From contig OY821750.1 in assembly GCA_963682055.1 (NCBI GenBank), positions 3,288,501-3,352,500 of the forward strand: 64,000 bases of DNA, given 5' to 3'. The notes below the pieces were generated by a model. The model did not search any database and was not told the DNA's origin. It saw only the letters and a list, made by a program, of their open reading frames with translations. Both the position numbers and the translations under genes were made by a program. This stretch comes from Primula veris (Eukaryota; Streptophyta; Magnoliopsida; Ericales; Primulaceae). Below, one piece after another: positions 44,007 through 55,639 of the stretch. Position 1 is the stretch's first letter, and each line of letters begins with the position of its first letter.

Positions 44007-47000
44007 CGTTATCGGCACTTTGCTCGCGGAGAATAGGATATACGCACGTGGATATTGGAGATTTTTGGTAAACGCACGGATATTGGGTATTTATAAACCT
44101 TGAGGTTTATCCGATTTTTTTAGGGTTTTGCTATATCGACCTTCAACAACATACGGTGTGAAAGTTATATGCTATAATTTTTATTATATATAAACTCTAA
44201 AAGCATGTTGATAATTAGAGACTATGAAACATTGTGACTTGTAATTGTACAGATGGACCATTGTTACTATTGCATATATTTATAGAAGTCACACCTAATT
44301 AGTGACACAGCTTGTGTTGTACCGTACGTATGTTACAAACTTAAATATAATGATCTGTGAACATTGGAAAATCTTATGCATATGCATGTTAACTGCTTTT
44401 GTTAATAACATGTACTCATAGAATGTGTATATATTAAATCTCAGTGCTAGTATCTACTTATAATAGTACACGTTAACAATGAAACAATATTCAGGCTATC
44501 AAAAGAACTAAAATACTATTGCATGCCATATTCGAAATTGGACATGATTGTGTAGGTGCCTATTTGTATGTTAGTGCCTATTTGTATGGATGGAGTAAAT
44601 ATTTGTTAACCTAGACTTAATTTCCTTTAAAAGGAAAATCATATAGTTAAAAGATTCATCATATCCCATCATAATTAGCTAGATACAAAATTTCTACTGC
44701 CTTGTTTACATTAATTGTACAATCAAATAGCATGATTATAATTTACACATATAGCAATAGAATAAATAAATATTGAGTAATATCTTGCTTAGTGTAAATT
44801 GGTAAATTTAGATTGTGCTAATATGTACTACCATGCTACTGCTATATTATTTAATCATGCAAGCAGGTACGATCTATGTATTTATTTACTGCCATGTACA
44901 CTTGTGTAAAATATGGTAATTTGCGAAATCACATATTTTCACATTTAAGTTGAAAAAATTATGAACCCTCCCCAACTAGGCTCACCTATTTGGATACGAT
45001 GTCTAGGAAAGATAAAGGCGGAAGTCGTTCTCCTAATGAGGTCGGTTTTTAAGAGGCATTCGTGCCCACCCCCCTCACCGTCTTTCCTGGTCGTGTTCAA
45101 ATAGAGCTACCGAAAGGGGTTGAGTAAATAATAATTTCCCCGAATATGTTTATATAGTGATGTATGTTTCGCCGAATTGGTGTTTCAGTATCGACCCGTC
45201 GTTCGATCAATGAAAACCGATTCACATGAGAAGCAAAACTAATATTTTCGAACCTGTTGTTTCGAAAAAAAAGTTTGTGCTTGTGCAAACCATAAACATA
45301 TAAACCAGTCGTTTTATATGATAAATAATCCAGAACTCCCAACACATGTTGGATGCCATCTATGATGAGAAAATTCGCAAAACATACTTGCGAAATGACT
45401 GTTTAGACGTGATGTTATTCCGTCACCACATGTTAGTCACCCTGATGTGTGAAAATTTGATGCCCAAAATTTTTTTGGATGCCATCTTTGATGAGTAAAA
45501 CACGAGTTTGTTGTTACCCTCGAGATGAATGCTAAGGCGTTGATTTTATTCCGCCGCCACATTTGAGACGTGATAACGTCTATGGTGAACAAATGTCTGA
45601 AATTGACATATTGGAGCTATCCTTCACCAAAATACTAGCTTGGAAATTGTATTCCATAAGCAGTATCGTGAATTTATATTCACTATGTTCCTTTATCGCC
45701 CATCTGTTATTGGATAAGAAAATTACCCCGGTGAGTAGTTTTAATCCTATTGGGTCAATGGCGAATTGTTTGCCTGATATTAATGCTCTTCGTGTACATT
45801 TTTTTTTTCCACGAATCGAGAACCGAGACAAGTGTTATTTGTCTCTAACTGTCGCGATCCCGATGAATCGCCTAGCCAAGCGAGATTTTAGACAATCGTC
45901 AAAATCAAAAACCTGTGGCTCCAAGACAGTAATTGAAAGGAACAATATGGCCCGTTGTCACAAAGCAAGAGATAATGCTCAATGAGGCAACTCTATGCTA
46001 TAAAGACAAAGGTCATGCACGGTTACTCCTTAAATAGTTCAAAACTATTACAAAGGTGAAAAACCCGATGCTAATGTGGTTAAAGTTAACTGAAAGGAAA
46101 CTCTTGAGACCCCCGGTTTTGTGGCTCAAATGAGTTTGGGACCTTTCTTTATTGATTTTGATAAATCATTGAGCCATTTTTTCGCTCATCTGGATTATGT
46201 TTTCCATTTGGATTATTATTTTTCCATTTGGACCATACTTTTGGATTATGGTTTGCCTGTTTACAAAATTTCTCGAAATAATTTAAAGTGTTTTGAGCAA
46301 ATTCCTTTGACAAATGTGACCAAACTTTAAATTATGAAATTTTAGGCAATACTTGTGGGATAGTTGATTTTTTTTTGGAAATATTGGGTAACAGTGTACC
46401 ACGTAATTTCACCAACTATTTGCCTAAAAGAGTACTCAGTGACAATGATTCTGGACCTGTCGTTCCAAATCAAAATATTTGGTAAAACCAAATTGATTTG
46501 TCAAATATGAGGTCTTATACTCATGTAGGTCCTGCCGTACCTTGTTGAGTTATAAAATATTCGAGAAAACCAGTGTTACCTGGTAATAGCTCATGAAAGA
46601 ATTAAATTTCTTTACATAGCCTCCATTCAATACGATCAAAAACGTATTTTAGAGGAGTTGAAATGTCTTCCAAGTGGTTGCTACCACATTCTTTAAAGTA
46701 TTTAAAGTTACCTTATCATTTCGCCTGTCGTCGAAATGATAAATGATTTAGATGCTAAGACATGATTGTCTGTACTATCATTCGCCTGTCGTCGATTGAT
46801 AAGAGCATTTTGATATTGTGGCATTGACCGGATGTGATATTCCCGGGTCAAAAGACGATTCTTGATTTATAATCGCATCGCATTTGGATTCTCTCTAAGA
46901 ATATATTTCGCGATTAATCCGAAATTCATGTCATTAATGCTCACTTTGAAAGACTAGTATGTGTAAAGATCACGAAATGAACTCGTAGAATTCTTGTAAA

Positions 47001-47219
47001 GAATTGAAGGAGTTATTGTGGACTTATCCAACCATAAGACGGACCATAAATATAAATGGTTATGGTTGATGCATCGACAATATGGTCACATTTTAATGTT
47101 GTCCACATAAATGCAGCACTTTCCAAACTTTAGCCATATCATTAAGTTGATGGCTCATGATCCGGATTATCCTGAAAAGTCTAGTCGACTTGATAATTCC
47201 GAAGAGTAAGAATCGAAAT

Positions 47220-49450
47220 TTCGATTTGAATTACTTGAGTTTGGAAATTGAAATTGAACATCCTGTCGATTATGTTCAGACCCAAATGGACTCACAGAAA
47301 GTTTGATGATGCGACTGCAAATGGTTGCACGCACATTTTGGTCTTGCGCACCAAGATTTATATTTCCGTGTGGGGTCATGCTATTTTGCTGCATTGGTCC
47401 GTCTGAGGCCCATAGTCACTCAAAACACTAAATGCGTACCAGTTGGTTACTGGTTATGAGCCAGACGCCTCATATGAACGCATGTTTGAGTGCTTAATAT
47501 TTTGATTGAGCCGCTATACCGTTCAAAATATGGACCTCTGAAGGGGACATAAGTCGATTATGAATCTCCTGCCTATCATTTGATAGAGTAACATTGGCAA
47601 GCGATCTCTTTACCGCATGATATGCAAAAGTGACATCGCTAAGACTGTTCTCCCCGTCGTTAGGGGGAGATTTGCACGTTACCGTTAATAAGGAACAACG
47701 TGAAGTAATGTGGCATAACCCACTCAGTCTTAGCTTGATCCCCAAAACTGCACTTAGTGATAAGTAAGTGCATAGACTCCCTCAAGTCTAACTAAATGCC
47801 AAACGCATTTAATGACTTTATGAGATGTCACGAGATCATTTATACCTGCTGCAAAATGCTTGCAAGGATAGACGTCCCTGTCGGACGCCGTGTTCCTGTC
47901 GTAACACGTTGCTTTGGCCGAACCCACCAAGCAAAGAACGCTGCCGTCGGCCGTCAGTCTGTCGTCCTTCCCAAGATACGAGGAAGTTGACCGGTTCTTA
48001 ATTCGTTCAGCCCCAGAGGTGGTGAACTGAAACTCGTTTGTCCCACGAGATTATAAAGGATCAAGGAGATGTGTGATTTCCTCCTCATCCTAAGAATCTC
48101 GAAATATCTGTCGATCATGATATCTTAGACGATATTGAAGCGAAACGTGACTGTCATTGATTACTTGTTCATATATTCGGTGACGACTGATAATATGAAC
48201 AAATTATGACAGGGAACTATGTACCGTTGCCTGAAGTCAACGGAGAATAGACTGTACTAATGGAAACTTGCAATCCAAGTAGACTCCTTAGCGAAAGTGT
48301 GTTCGGACCTGTAGCTCCAACGCCACCAATGTTAAACTAGTTCGTTTATTTGGTTATTCGTAAGGAAAAGTGATGAGAATAATGAGATTGTAGAATGCTC
48401 GCCTAGTAGCGCAAGGCTTCTCTTACATCTTGGAATTGATTACGAGATGGTTAATTTCCTCGTAATAGAAGTTATAACGGTCCCCTACTTTATCAGTTTA
48501 GTAGTTTCCCAAAAACTGATTATGCAGCATGTGATTGTGGTCACTGTTTTATCTCTATGAGAATTTAGACAAAGAGATATAGATGAAGGTCCCTGTGTGA
48601 CTTCATGTGCCTAAATCAAGTAGTTCCTGACCACGGAACACGATCTCAATTGACTGAGACGTTCACTATATGGATTAATATAATCCGAGCGGATGTGGTA
48701 TACCGCCTAAGTGAGTACTTGATCGGCTTGAGATACTTGAACAAGTATTATGCCCTTGCGTGTTATGAAGCAATCCACGTTTTGGATTTGCCCTTCGAGA
48801 TGAAGGATCTTGGGAAGACACGGTAGTGACTCGGCCCGATGATCGAGTCCCGTAAAGATTGAATCTAAGTCCATGATTCAGACTACACCCAGAAGGTATT
48901 ATGACGTTTTAGTCATTATGACGCTAAGTCGTCAGATTCTCCCATGATCGTTCGATCACTAGACATTGATATAGACCCAGTCTGTCCCTGATGTGACGAT
49001 GAAGAGATAATGAACCATGATGTTCATATCTAAGTACAATAAGCGCATTATTGTACTTGGTCTAATGTGCTAGGACGAACATCTCGTCTGTTGTGAATGG
49101 TATAGCTCGACACAGCATCGCGCTAACACGCTGCCATCGAAATGGCATAAAAGACATTTTCCCATTACCTTAAGGTAACTGTGGATGATGGCTTGTCTTA
49201 TCCCATTTGCGTCATCGAGTGTATCTGTCCCCTTCGGTACTCGAATTAACGCAACCCTTTTTCGGTTATACCGATGCCGGTTACTTATCAGACCCGCATA
49301 AGGGATATTCCTAACATGGTATGTCTTTACCATTAGGAATAAGGCGACATCTTAGAGGTCTTGGAATGACTCCAAGTGAATCACTCTGATCTATTCGTGC
49401 TCTATGAGACGACTAGAGAGTGTATATGGCTTCGAGCTAGTATTAGTCAT
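47220..49450 (+). pseudogene. Decayed Copia pol (integrase, reverse transcriptase, RNase H)
   Basis: Fragments appear in the correct Copia order but in changing frames with many stops. The integrase C-terminal part at about 47,260-47,530 resembles the Q-NG-x-x-E-S...WGHA core, followed by YQLVTGYEPD. Reverse transcriptase is at about 48,290-48,830, with ARLVAQGFS and a later VYRLSEYLIGLRYL / LPFEMKDLGKT stretch. RNase H is at about 49,265-49,450, with DAGYLSDPHKGYS and a later ECIWLRA-like piece. Protease and gag were not recognised. This region cannot encode working enzymes, so the copy must have moved in trans or decayed very unevenly. Confidence 0.82.
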
Positions 49451-49654
49451 ATTTGAATTACATATGTTCTGTCTCACGATCCAGATAAAACACTTGTCAT
49501 AGAAGACAACTTGTTGTTATTGATCATGAGAGACATGACTACATTATGCTATTTAGCATTTCTCGCCAAAATTAATCTTCACAAATGAAGTTTAAGAGCA
49601 TCCAGTTGAATGCTCGTTCTATTTCACGTTAGATTTTCTTGCATCCAGTCGTAT

Positions 49655-50340
49655 GTAAGTAAATGAGGCATCCAGTCGAATGCTCGTACTCTTTCTTGGA
49701 ATATGAAATCTTTGCACCCAGTCGTGTGCAAGTGAGGGGGAGCATCCAAGTGAATGCTTATTGCACTAATTACTACTTAGTCGAAATCTTCGCACCCTGT
49801 CGTGTGCAAGTGAGGGGGAGCATCCAGGTGAATGCTTATTGCACTAATTACTACCTAGTCGAAATCTTCGCACCCTGTTGTGTGCAAGTGAGGGGGAGCA
49901 TCCAGTCGCATGCTCGTGTACTCTTTTTGTCCTTAGACCAAGGTTTTTTCCCACTGGGTTTTCCTTGGCAAGGTTTTTAGCGAGACACGTTCCCATTATA
50001 TCTCACTTAAGATTGCCAAAATTAGGGGGAGTATCCTGTTGTATACTTCTTACCACTGTGTACTCTTTTGTCCTTCGACTAAAGATTTTTTCCCACTGGG
50101 TTTACTCTAGCAAGGTTTTGATGAGGCACCTGTTTTGTGGTTGATCCCTACTACTACAATTGTTGCACTCTTTTTCCTTCGATCAGAGATTTTCCCATTG
50201 GGTTTGCTCTGGCAAGGTTTTGATGAGGCACACTGTTTTGTGGTTAGTTAATTACATAGAATTTCGGCCTATATCATTCGGCTACACAGTTTCTCCTAGG
50301 TACCGGTTTTGTCCCACACTGGGTTTTCCGTCCCTAAGGT
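49655..50340 (+). repeat. Tandem repeats in the Copia 3' untranslated region
   Basis: Three to four ~77 bp units with the words GTGTGCAAGTGAGGGGGAGC and AATTACTAC lie at 49,660-49,915. They are followed by four looser copies of a CCCACTGGGTTT...GCAAGGTTTT block (about 49,950, 50,093, 50,197 and 50,318). Such repeats upstream of the polypurine tract are common in plant Copia elements. Confidence 0.8.
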
Positions 50341-50422
50341 TTTTATGTGTTTAGCACTACGAATGAACTCGACTCACATCGACAGCATGAAGACGAAGAA
50401 ATCAAGACGTCCAAAGGGGGAG

Positions 50423-50636
50423 TGTTGTAGGATATTATTGGTCATCTTGGGCCTTACTCTATTGGGCCTATCTTGGGCTTTCCTAGCATATGTAATCCTA
50501 TCCTCTATTATATAAAGAGGGTCAGGGGTCTCTTGATGTAACTACTCTACACTTATCAATGAATAAAAGACGACTCTTTTATCTCTCTATATTCTCTCTA
50601 TATCTATATACATGTGAGCTAATATGTCACACAACA
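50423..50636 (+). repeat. Copia 3' LTR
   Basis: This LTR matches the 5' LTR at 211 of 214 positions. It is preceded by the polypurine tract and followed by GATTG. Confidence 0.92.
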
Positions 50637-50720
50637 GATTGTTATTATTAACAATTAGTCTCATTGGTTATAAATTATTATCCAAGTTTGAGGTAGTTAA
50701 AATTGACTTTTAAGCAGATA

Positions 50721-52990
50721 GAATACAGTGGTTGTTTGGTTGAAGCTTAAGTACCTAGCTTTTTGGGTTTGGTAGCTTTTAAGCTGGATCATCTTTGAAT
50801 GATCAGTTTTTAGTTAAAGAGTTACATTCCAGAAAGCTTTAAGCTTTAAACTTGAAGGATATGACTTTTCTGACTGGAATACGCTATCGATAGTTTAAAT
50901 TCAAATTAGTAAATAAAGAACCACTTTCTGTGTAGCTAAAAGGTTTTTTAGTTTTTTCAAACTAAAAATCAATAAAAGATGATCCAGCTTCCAATTGGTT
51001 TTAACCCAGGTTTGAGGTAGCTTCAATTGACTTTAAATCGATCTCATCTTTCATTTATTTACTTTTTAAAACTACTTTTTTTTCTGGAGAAGTCAGTCAC
51101 TTAGCTTGTTTGCTCAGATAAATATAAGTAATCTTGTTTGAAAACTCTATACTTTCCAAGCTAATAAGCCACAAAAAGCTCAAATTTAAGCTGGTGTTAA
51201 ATGCAGTCTAACTTTTAAGCAAATTGGTAAACAGCTTATATTGAGGCTGTTTGGTTGCAGCTAAATTACGTAGCTTTTTTGGGTTTGGTTGCTTTTAAGC
51301 TGGAACATCTTTGGATGATCAGCTGTTTAGCTAGAGCTTACTAGATTACACTCCAAAAACCTTTAAGCTTTAAGTTTCAAGGATTTATCTTTTCTAACTA
51401 GAATAAGCTGGATATTTTGAATTCTAATAAGCAAATAAAGAACTACTTTCTGTCTAGCTTAAAGATTTTAGCTTTTTCGAGCCAAAAATCCACAAAAGCT
51501 CAGATTTTGAAAAAATAAATACTTAGCTTTGAAATCTGCAATCAAACAAGACGTTTTTTTCTTACCAAATGTGTCATACCATACTTAGAAGCACTCGAAA
51601 CCGCTAATAAGATAAACTAGGAAACTCTCTCATCTATTTATTCTGTTATTTCACCATTGTTAATGTATAATTTCTAAAAAAACACCACATTCTCTCTCTC
51701 TCTCTAAATATACAGATGATTGAGGCTTCTCCATCTGCAATTGTGACTTAATTTATCTAGGTATGTTCTCTATTTTGATTTTTAGGTGTTAAAATTACTA
51801 TATTTGGATTGTTATTATTAACAATTAGTCATACTGGTTATAAATTATAATCCAAGTTTGATAATTGAGGTAGCTAAAATTGACTTTGGATCAATTTCAT
51901 CTTTTATTAATTTTATTTTTAGAGAAGTCCGCTTATTGGGCTTGTTTGCTTGCATCTTTTAAAACAAATAAGCTGATTTTTTTTGGTTTTAATAAATAAA
52001 TATTTATATTAAAAAAAACCAAAGTTTCATCTTGCTTGAAAGCTCTCTGTTTTTTAAGCTACAAGTCAGGAAAAAGCTCAGATTTTAAGCTGTTGTTAAA
52101 TGCAGTCTAACTTTTAAGCAGCTAGAGTACTGTGGTTGTTTGGTTGAAACTTAAGTACCTAGCTTTTTGGATTTGGTTGCTTTTAAGCTGAATCATCTTT
52201 GGATGATCAGTTTTTTTAGCTAGAGCTTAATTAAATATAACCCGTAAAAGATGATCCAGCTTCAATTGGTCTTATTTGTTATAACCCAAGTTTGAGGTTA
52301 GCTTCAATTGACTTTGGATCAATTTCATCTTTCATTTATTTTCTTTTTTTAATCTAGTTTTTTCAAGAGAAGTCAGCTACTTGAGCTTGTCTACTTCCAG
52401 CTTTAAATCATATAAGCTACTTTTTTTGAGTTTCAATAGATAAATATAAGTAATCTTGCTTGAAATCTCTATATTTTCCAAGCTAATAAGCCACAAAAAG
52501 CTCAAACTTAAGCTGGTCTTAGATGCAGTCTTAACTTTTAAGCAAATTGGTAAACAGCTTATATTGAGGCTGTTTGGTTGCAGCTAAATTACATAGCTTT
52601 TTTGGGTTTGGTTGCTTTTAAGCTAGAACATCTTTGGATGATCAGCTGTTTAGCTAGAGCTTACTAGATTACACTCCAAAAACCTTTAAGCTTTAAGTTT
52701 CAAGGATTTATCTTTTCTAACTAGAATAAGTTGGATATTTTGAATTCCAACAAGTAAATAGAGAACTACTTTCTGTCTAGCTTAAAGATTCTAGCTTTTT
52801 CGAGCCAAAAATCCACAAAAGCTCAGATTTTGAAGGGAAAAAAAATTAAGCTTTGAAAGCTGCAACCAAACAAGGCCTTTGTAGCTTACCAATTGTGTCA
52901 TACCATGCCTAAAAGCACTCGAAACCGCTAATAATATTTCTTACCACGTTCCAAAGGTCCATTTTTTTAGCTTGAAAGCTACAACCAAAC
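50721..52990. mobile_element. Expanded cluster of GTTTGGTTG-ended hAT-like MITEs (unit 2)
   Basis: This is the counterpart of 26,891-27,840, but about 1.3 kb longer. The inner MITE occurs twice, at about 51,246-51,560 and 52,566-52,870, separated by a related module (51,610-52,560). In unit 1 only one inner MITE exists. Either unit 1 lost the module by recombination between the two copies or unit 2 gained it. Ends of the type TGTTTGGTTG...CAACCAAAC recur throughout. There is no coding region. Confidence 0.6.
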
Positions 52991-53584
52991 GACCCCTGAC
53001 TAGGCTGCTATTTGTTAAGTCAGTAAAATGTTCAGACCATAAATAATAGGGCCCAGTAAAAGAAATTTACTACTTGCTCAAGCACTTAGTCGCTATCTAA
53101 ACTAGAGAGCGTAAGTATATTCTTAATAGCGAGGTCATACTACAACCAAATATCCAATACTGGGTTGGATAACGTCAAAAATTATACTTTTAGTCTTGGT
53201 AGATGGAATTAGATTTCTATGTGGTTGCGGTGTATGGTCTTTTTTATTAGTGTGTCAAATTTTGACACTCTAGATGTCTATTATGAGAATTAACTCGTTG
53301 TTAGCATCCTTTTCTTGATGTCTAAAATCCGACAAAACTGTTGAAACAGAACCGAGATAGCCGGTTCAGTTTGGGTTGGTTTTCCAAGACTTAACAATGT
53401 TCAGATATTAGTTCGTTATATATATAAAAATATTTAATTATCCTTAAAAAAGAAGTTCTGAATATTTTATGTAATATTTGCGTTGAATAAGTTTGAGGTA
53501 TGAAAGCAATTAAATAAAATGGTTATACCCTGTATAACTGTGTATTAAAGCTAAAAGTTACTATTTATTGAATGCAGGTAGAGA

Positions 53585-54901
53585 ATGACTTTGCAAAAGT
53601 GTGGAAAAAGAAAATTTATCTCAAGTGATGAAGGCATTAAATCTGAAAAAGTAAAAGAACGAAAATATGCAACAAAAAGAACCAAAAGGAGTGGCGCTTT
53701 TGAGATACTGGCTTTGCCTTTAGTTCTTATATATGAAATTCTTTTACGGCTACCCATTGACACCATATTGAGCTGTAAATTCATTTGCAAAACGTTTCTC
53801 CAGATTGTCACCGACCCCTATTTTATCGAAAAACAACATAGTATTGATCATAGAATGATTGTTGTGGATAAATTTCCTCCTGTCAACCTTTCTACATGTC
53901 TTATGCCTGATCTAGAGAATCCTTTTCAGGGTCATTATGAGTCTTTAAATTCTTGGAAAACATTACTGATGCCGAAATCAATAGCAGAGGAAGGTAGTTG
54001 GGGAAGTCATCTTTTTGGTTCATGTAATGGATTAGTAGGTGTATGCTTTAGAACTGCTGATGCTGGTTACGTATACTATATCTGTAATCCAATTCTAGCC
54101 GAGTATATGGCTTTAGCCCTACCTACTGATCCTGGAGGACTGCATCTTGTTAGTTTTGGTTTTTGTCCAAAAACTAAACAATACAAGGTCATTCAATTTC
54201 TTCGAGATGGTAAGAAACCGTACTGCAATATTCTTACACTTGGTCACACCAGTTGGAGAAGGATTAATAATGTCCCTTACCCGTACAATGGTTTGATATC
54301 TATTGGCCCTTCATTTAACGGTTATCCTCACTGGACTACTGGAAAGATTAAAACTGAGGAGTGGATTTGTTCACTAAACTTGGAAAATGAAGAAATTAAA
54401 TATTTGCCTCCACCCCAACGACATATAAACCAAGACTTGAGAGAATGGATGTCAAAGATAAGTTTTGCTGTGTTCGATGGATCGTTTTGTGTAAGTTATT
54501 TTTTCAGTGATAGTCTAGGTAGACATCAATTTGAAATTTGTGCGATGAAAGATTATGGGGTAAAAGAATCCTGGACTAAAGTGGTGGTTTTAAACGTTGA
54601 CAGCGATGGAAATCCGGTTGAGGCAATGGTGAGGCTTTTGGATAATGGGATTGTGTTATTGGGAAGATATAACGAAGGTTTAGTTTATTATGATACTAGG
54701 AAAGAAATAAAAAAAACTATAATGGGCAAAGAATCATATGATGCCCTTGACTATTTCCCAAGTCTTATTTCCCTCAAGAACGTAGTGGGGCCTGAGAAAG
54801 TGGAAATCGCACAGCGTGATGGTGACAGGGCACGTCGTAGCCGGAGGGTCCGTATGAGGCCTGCCAACTTGAAGGACTATGTTACGAGCGGACGTGGCTA
54901 G
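53585..54901 (+). CDS. F-box protein with F-box-associated (FBA) domain
   Basis: This intact frame has 438 codons. A basic N-terminus (residues 8-36) precedes an F-box at about 41-80 (LPLVLIYEILLRLPIDTILS, CKTFLQIVTDPYF). An FBA-type domain follows: HLFGSCNGLVGV (142-153), ICNPI, SFGFCPKTKQYKVI (190-203), W224, SFNGYPHW (243-250), ICSLNLENEEIKYLPPP and DYGVKESWTKV. The tail (402-438) is strongly basic (RARRSRRVRMRP) and could be a nuclear signal. F-box proteins of this class are substrate receptors of SCF (SKP1-cullin) ubiquitin ligases; the target is unknown. AATGCAG|GTAGAG ends just before the ATG, so a 5' untranslated intron is plausible. A ~97% identical copy at 28,426 is frameshifted, leaving this as the only full-length gene of the cluster. 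Confidence 0.88.
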   Translation: MTLQKCGKRKFISSDEGIKSEKVKERKYATKRTKRSGAFEILALPLVLIYEILLRLPIDTILSCKFICKTFLQIVTDPYFIEKQHSIDHRMIVVDKFPPVNLSTCLMPDLENPFQGHYESLNSWKTLLMPKSIAEEGSWGSHLFGSCNGLVGVCFRTADAGYVYYICNPILAEYMALALPTDPGGLHLVSFGFCPKTKQYKVIQFLRDGKKPYCNILTLGHTSWRRINNVPYPYNGLISIGPSFNGYPHWTTGKIKTEEWICSLNLENEEIKYLPPPQRHINQDLREWMSKISFAVFDGSFCVSYFFSDSLGRHQFEICAMKDYGVKESWTKVVVLNVDSDGNPVEAMVRLLDNGIVLLGRYNEGLVYYDTRKEIKKTIMGKESYDALDYFPSLISLKNVVGPEKVEIAQRDGDRARRSRRVRMRPANLKDYVTSGRG

Positions 54902-54990
54902 TGACCACGCATATAATTTTATGCCTTTTTTATGTTTAAGATATAGTCTTATTTATTAATTGCGTTTTGACTAGTTATTGTCAAAAGTTG

Positions 54991-55450
54991 TTTAATAAAA
55001 TATTTCAAGGCTGCCTATCGATTCCGTATTGAGCTGCAAAAATCTGTGCAAAACATTTCGTCATGTTGTCAATGACCCTTGTTTTATAATCAAACCACAC
55101 ACCATAGAGCATAGAATGGTTCTTGTTGATTAGTATCCTTCTTTGAAACTCTTTTTCTTTTGCATGCTCGATCTAGAGAAACCCTTTTCTTCTTCTAGTT
55201 CTTGCCAAACATTGTCCAAGCCGAACATGTAGGTGAGGCAGGTATCTGAAAGACGCATCTTAGAAAATAAAGAAATAAAATATATACCTCCCCATCTTTG
55301 CTGTAATATTCTTACACTTGGAAAACTGGAAAACTGAAAGTGTTACAATCAAAAATTGCTTTTGTTCACTGAACTTGGAAAATAAAGAAATAAAATATAT
55401 ACCTCCCCACACATATTAACGAAGACATGATGGAAATCTTTGAGACGATG
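54991..55450 (+). pseudogene. Second diverged F-box remnant (unit 2)
   Basis: This is the counterpart of 29,814-30,260. It shows the F-box helix CKNLCKTFRHVVNDPCF and HRMVLVD then stop, LDLEKPF, and NLENKEIKYIPP. A block ending in AAATAAAGAAATAAAATATA is internally duplicated (about 55,264-55,290 and 55,378-55,404). It continues beyond GATGGGTGTG into TTGGATAGATCGTG, whereas unit 1 switches there to the minisatellite. This defines the duplication endpoint. Confidence 0.75.
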
Positions 55451-55639
55451 GGTGTGTTGGATAGATCGTGTTTTCAGTTAGTTATATTGTCGCCGTCGGT
55501 GAATATTTCGTTGAACTTCAAATTGACATATGTGGCTGGATTTTTCTACTACACTTTTTTTCTGAAAAAACGCACAAACCATAGATTAAATGCACGGTTT
55601 GTAGTGATTCAGTGCAAACCGTAATTTTTTTTCTACAGA

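Larger units (their letters stand above)
43793..50636 (+). mobile_element. Full-length Copia element with young LTRs and decayed coding region
   Basis: The element is 6,844 bp. LTRs at 43,793-44,006 and 50,423-50,636 are both 214 bp, start TGTTGTAGGATATTATTGG, end CACACAACA and differ at three sites, all C/T. The perfect target duplication GATTG lies at 43,788-43,792 and 50,637-50,641. The sequence after the 5' LTR (CGTTATCGGCAC) is in the primer-site position. AAAGGGGGAG at 50,413-50,422 is the polypurine tract. Unit 1 carries the empty site at about 26,808-26,812. Gag is not recognisable; pol domains survive only as frameshifted pieces. Confidence 0.93.
30261..55450 (+). repeat. Tandem segmental duplication, unit 2 (with nested insertions)
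   Basis: Unit 2 has the same order as unit 1, enlarged by a MULE (33,870-39,458), a Copia element (43,793-50,636) and ~1.3 kb more of MITE sequence (about 51,240-52,560). Similarity to unit 1 is uneven: about 23,960-26,800 / 40,940-43,790 is nearly identical, while flanking parts differ by several percent. It ends where the F-box remnant passes GATGGGTGTG into unique DNA. Confidence 0.85.

Noticed and set aside
45563..45985. 140-codon open frame inside the Copia element
   Set aside because: It lies where gag should be but shows no gag or zinc-knuckle signature. It is treated as a chance opening in decayed sequence.
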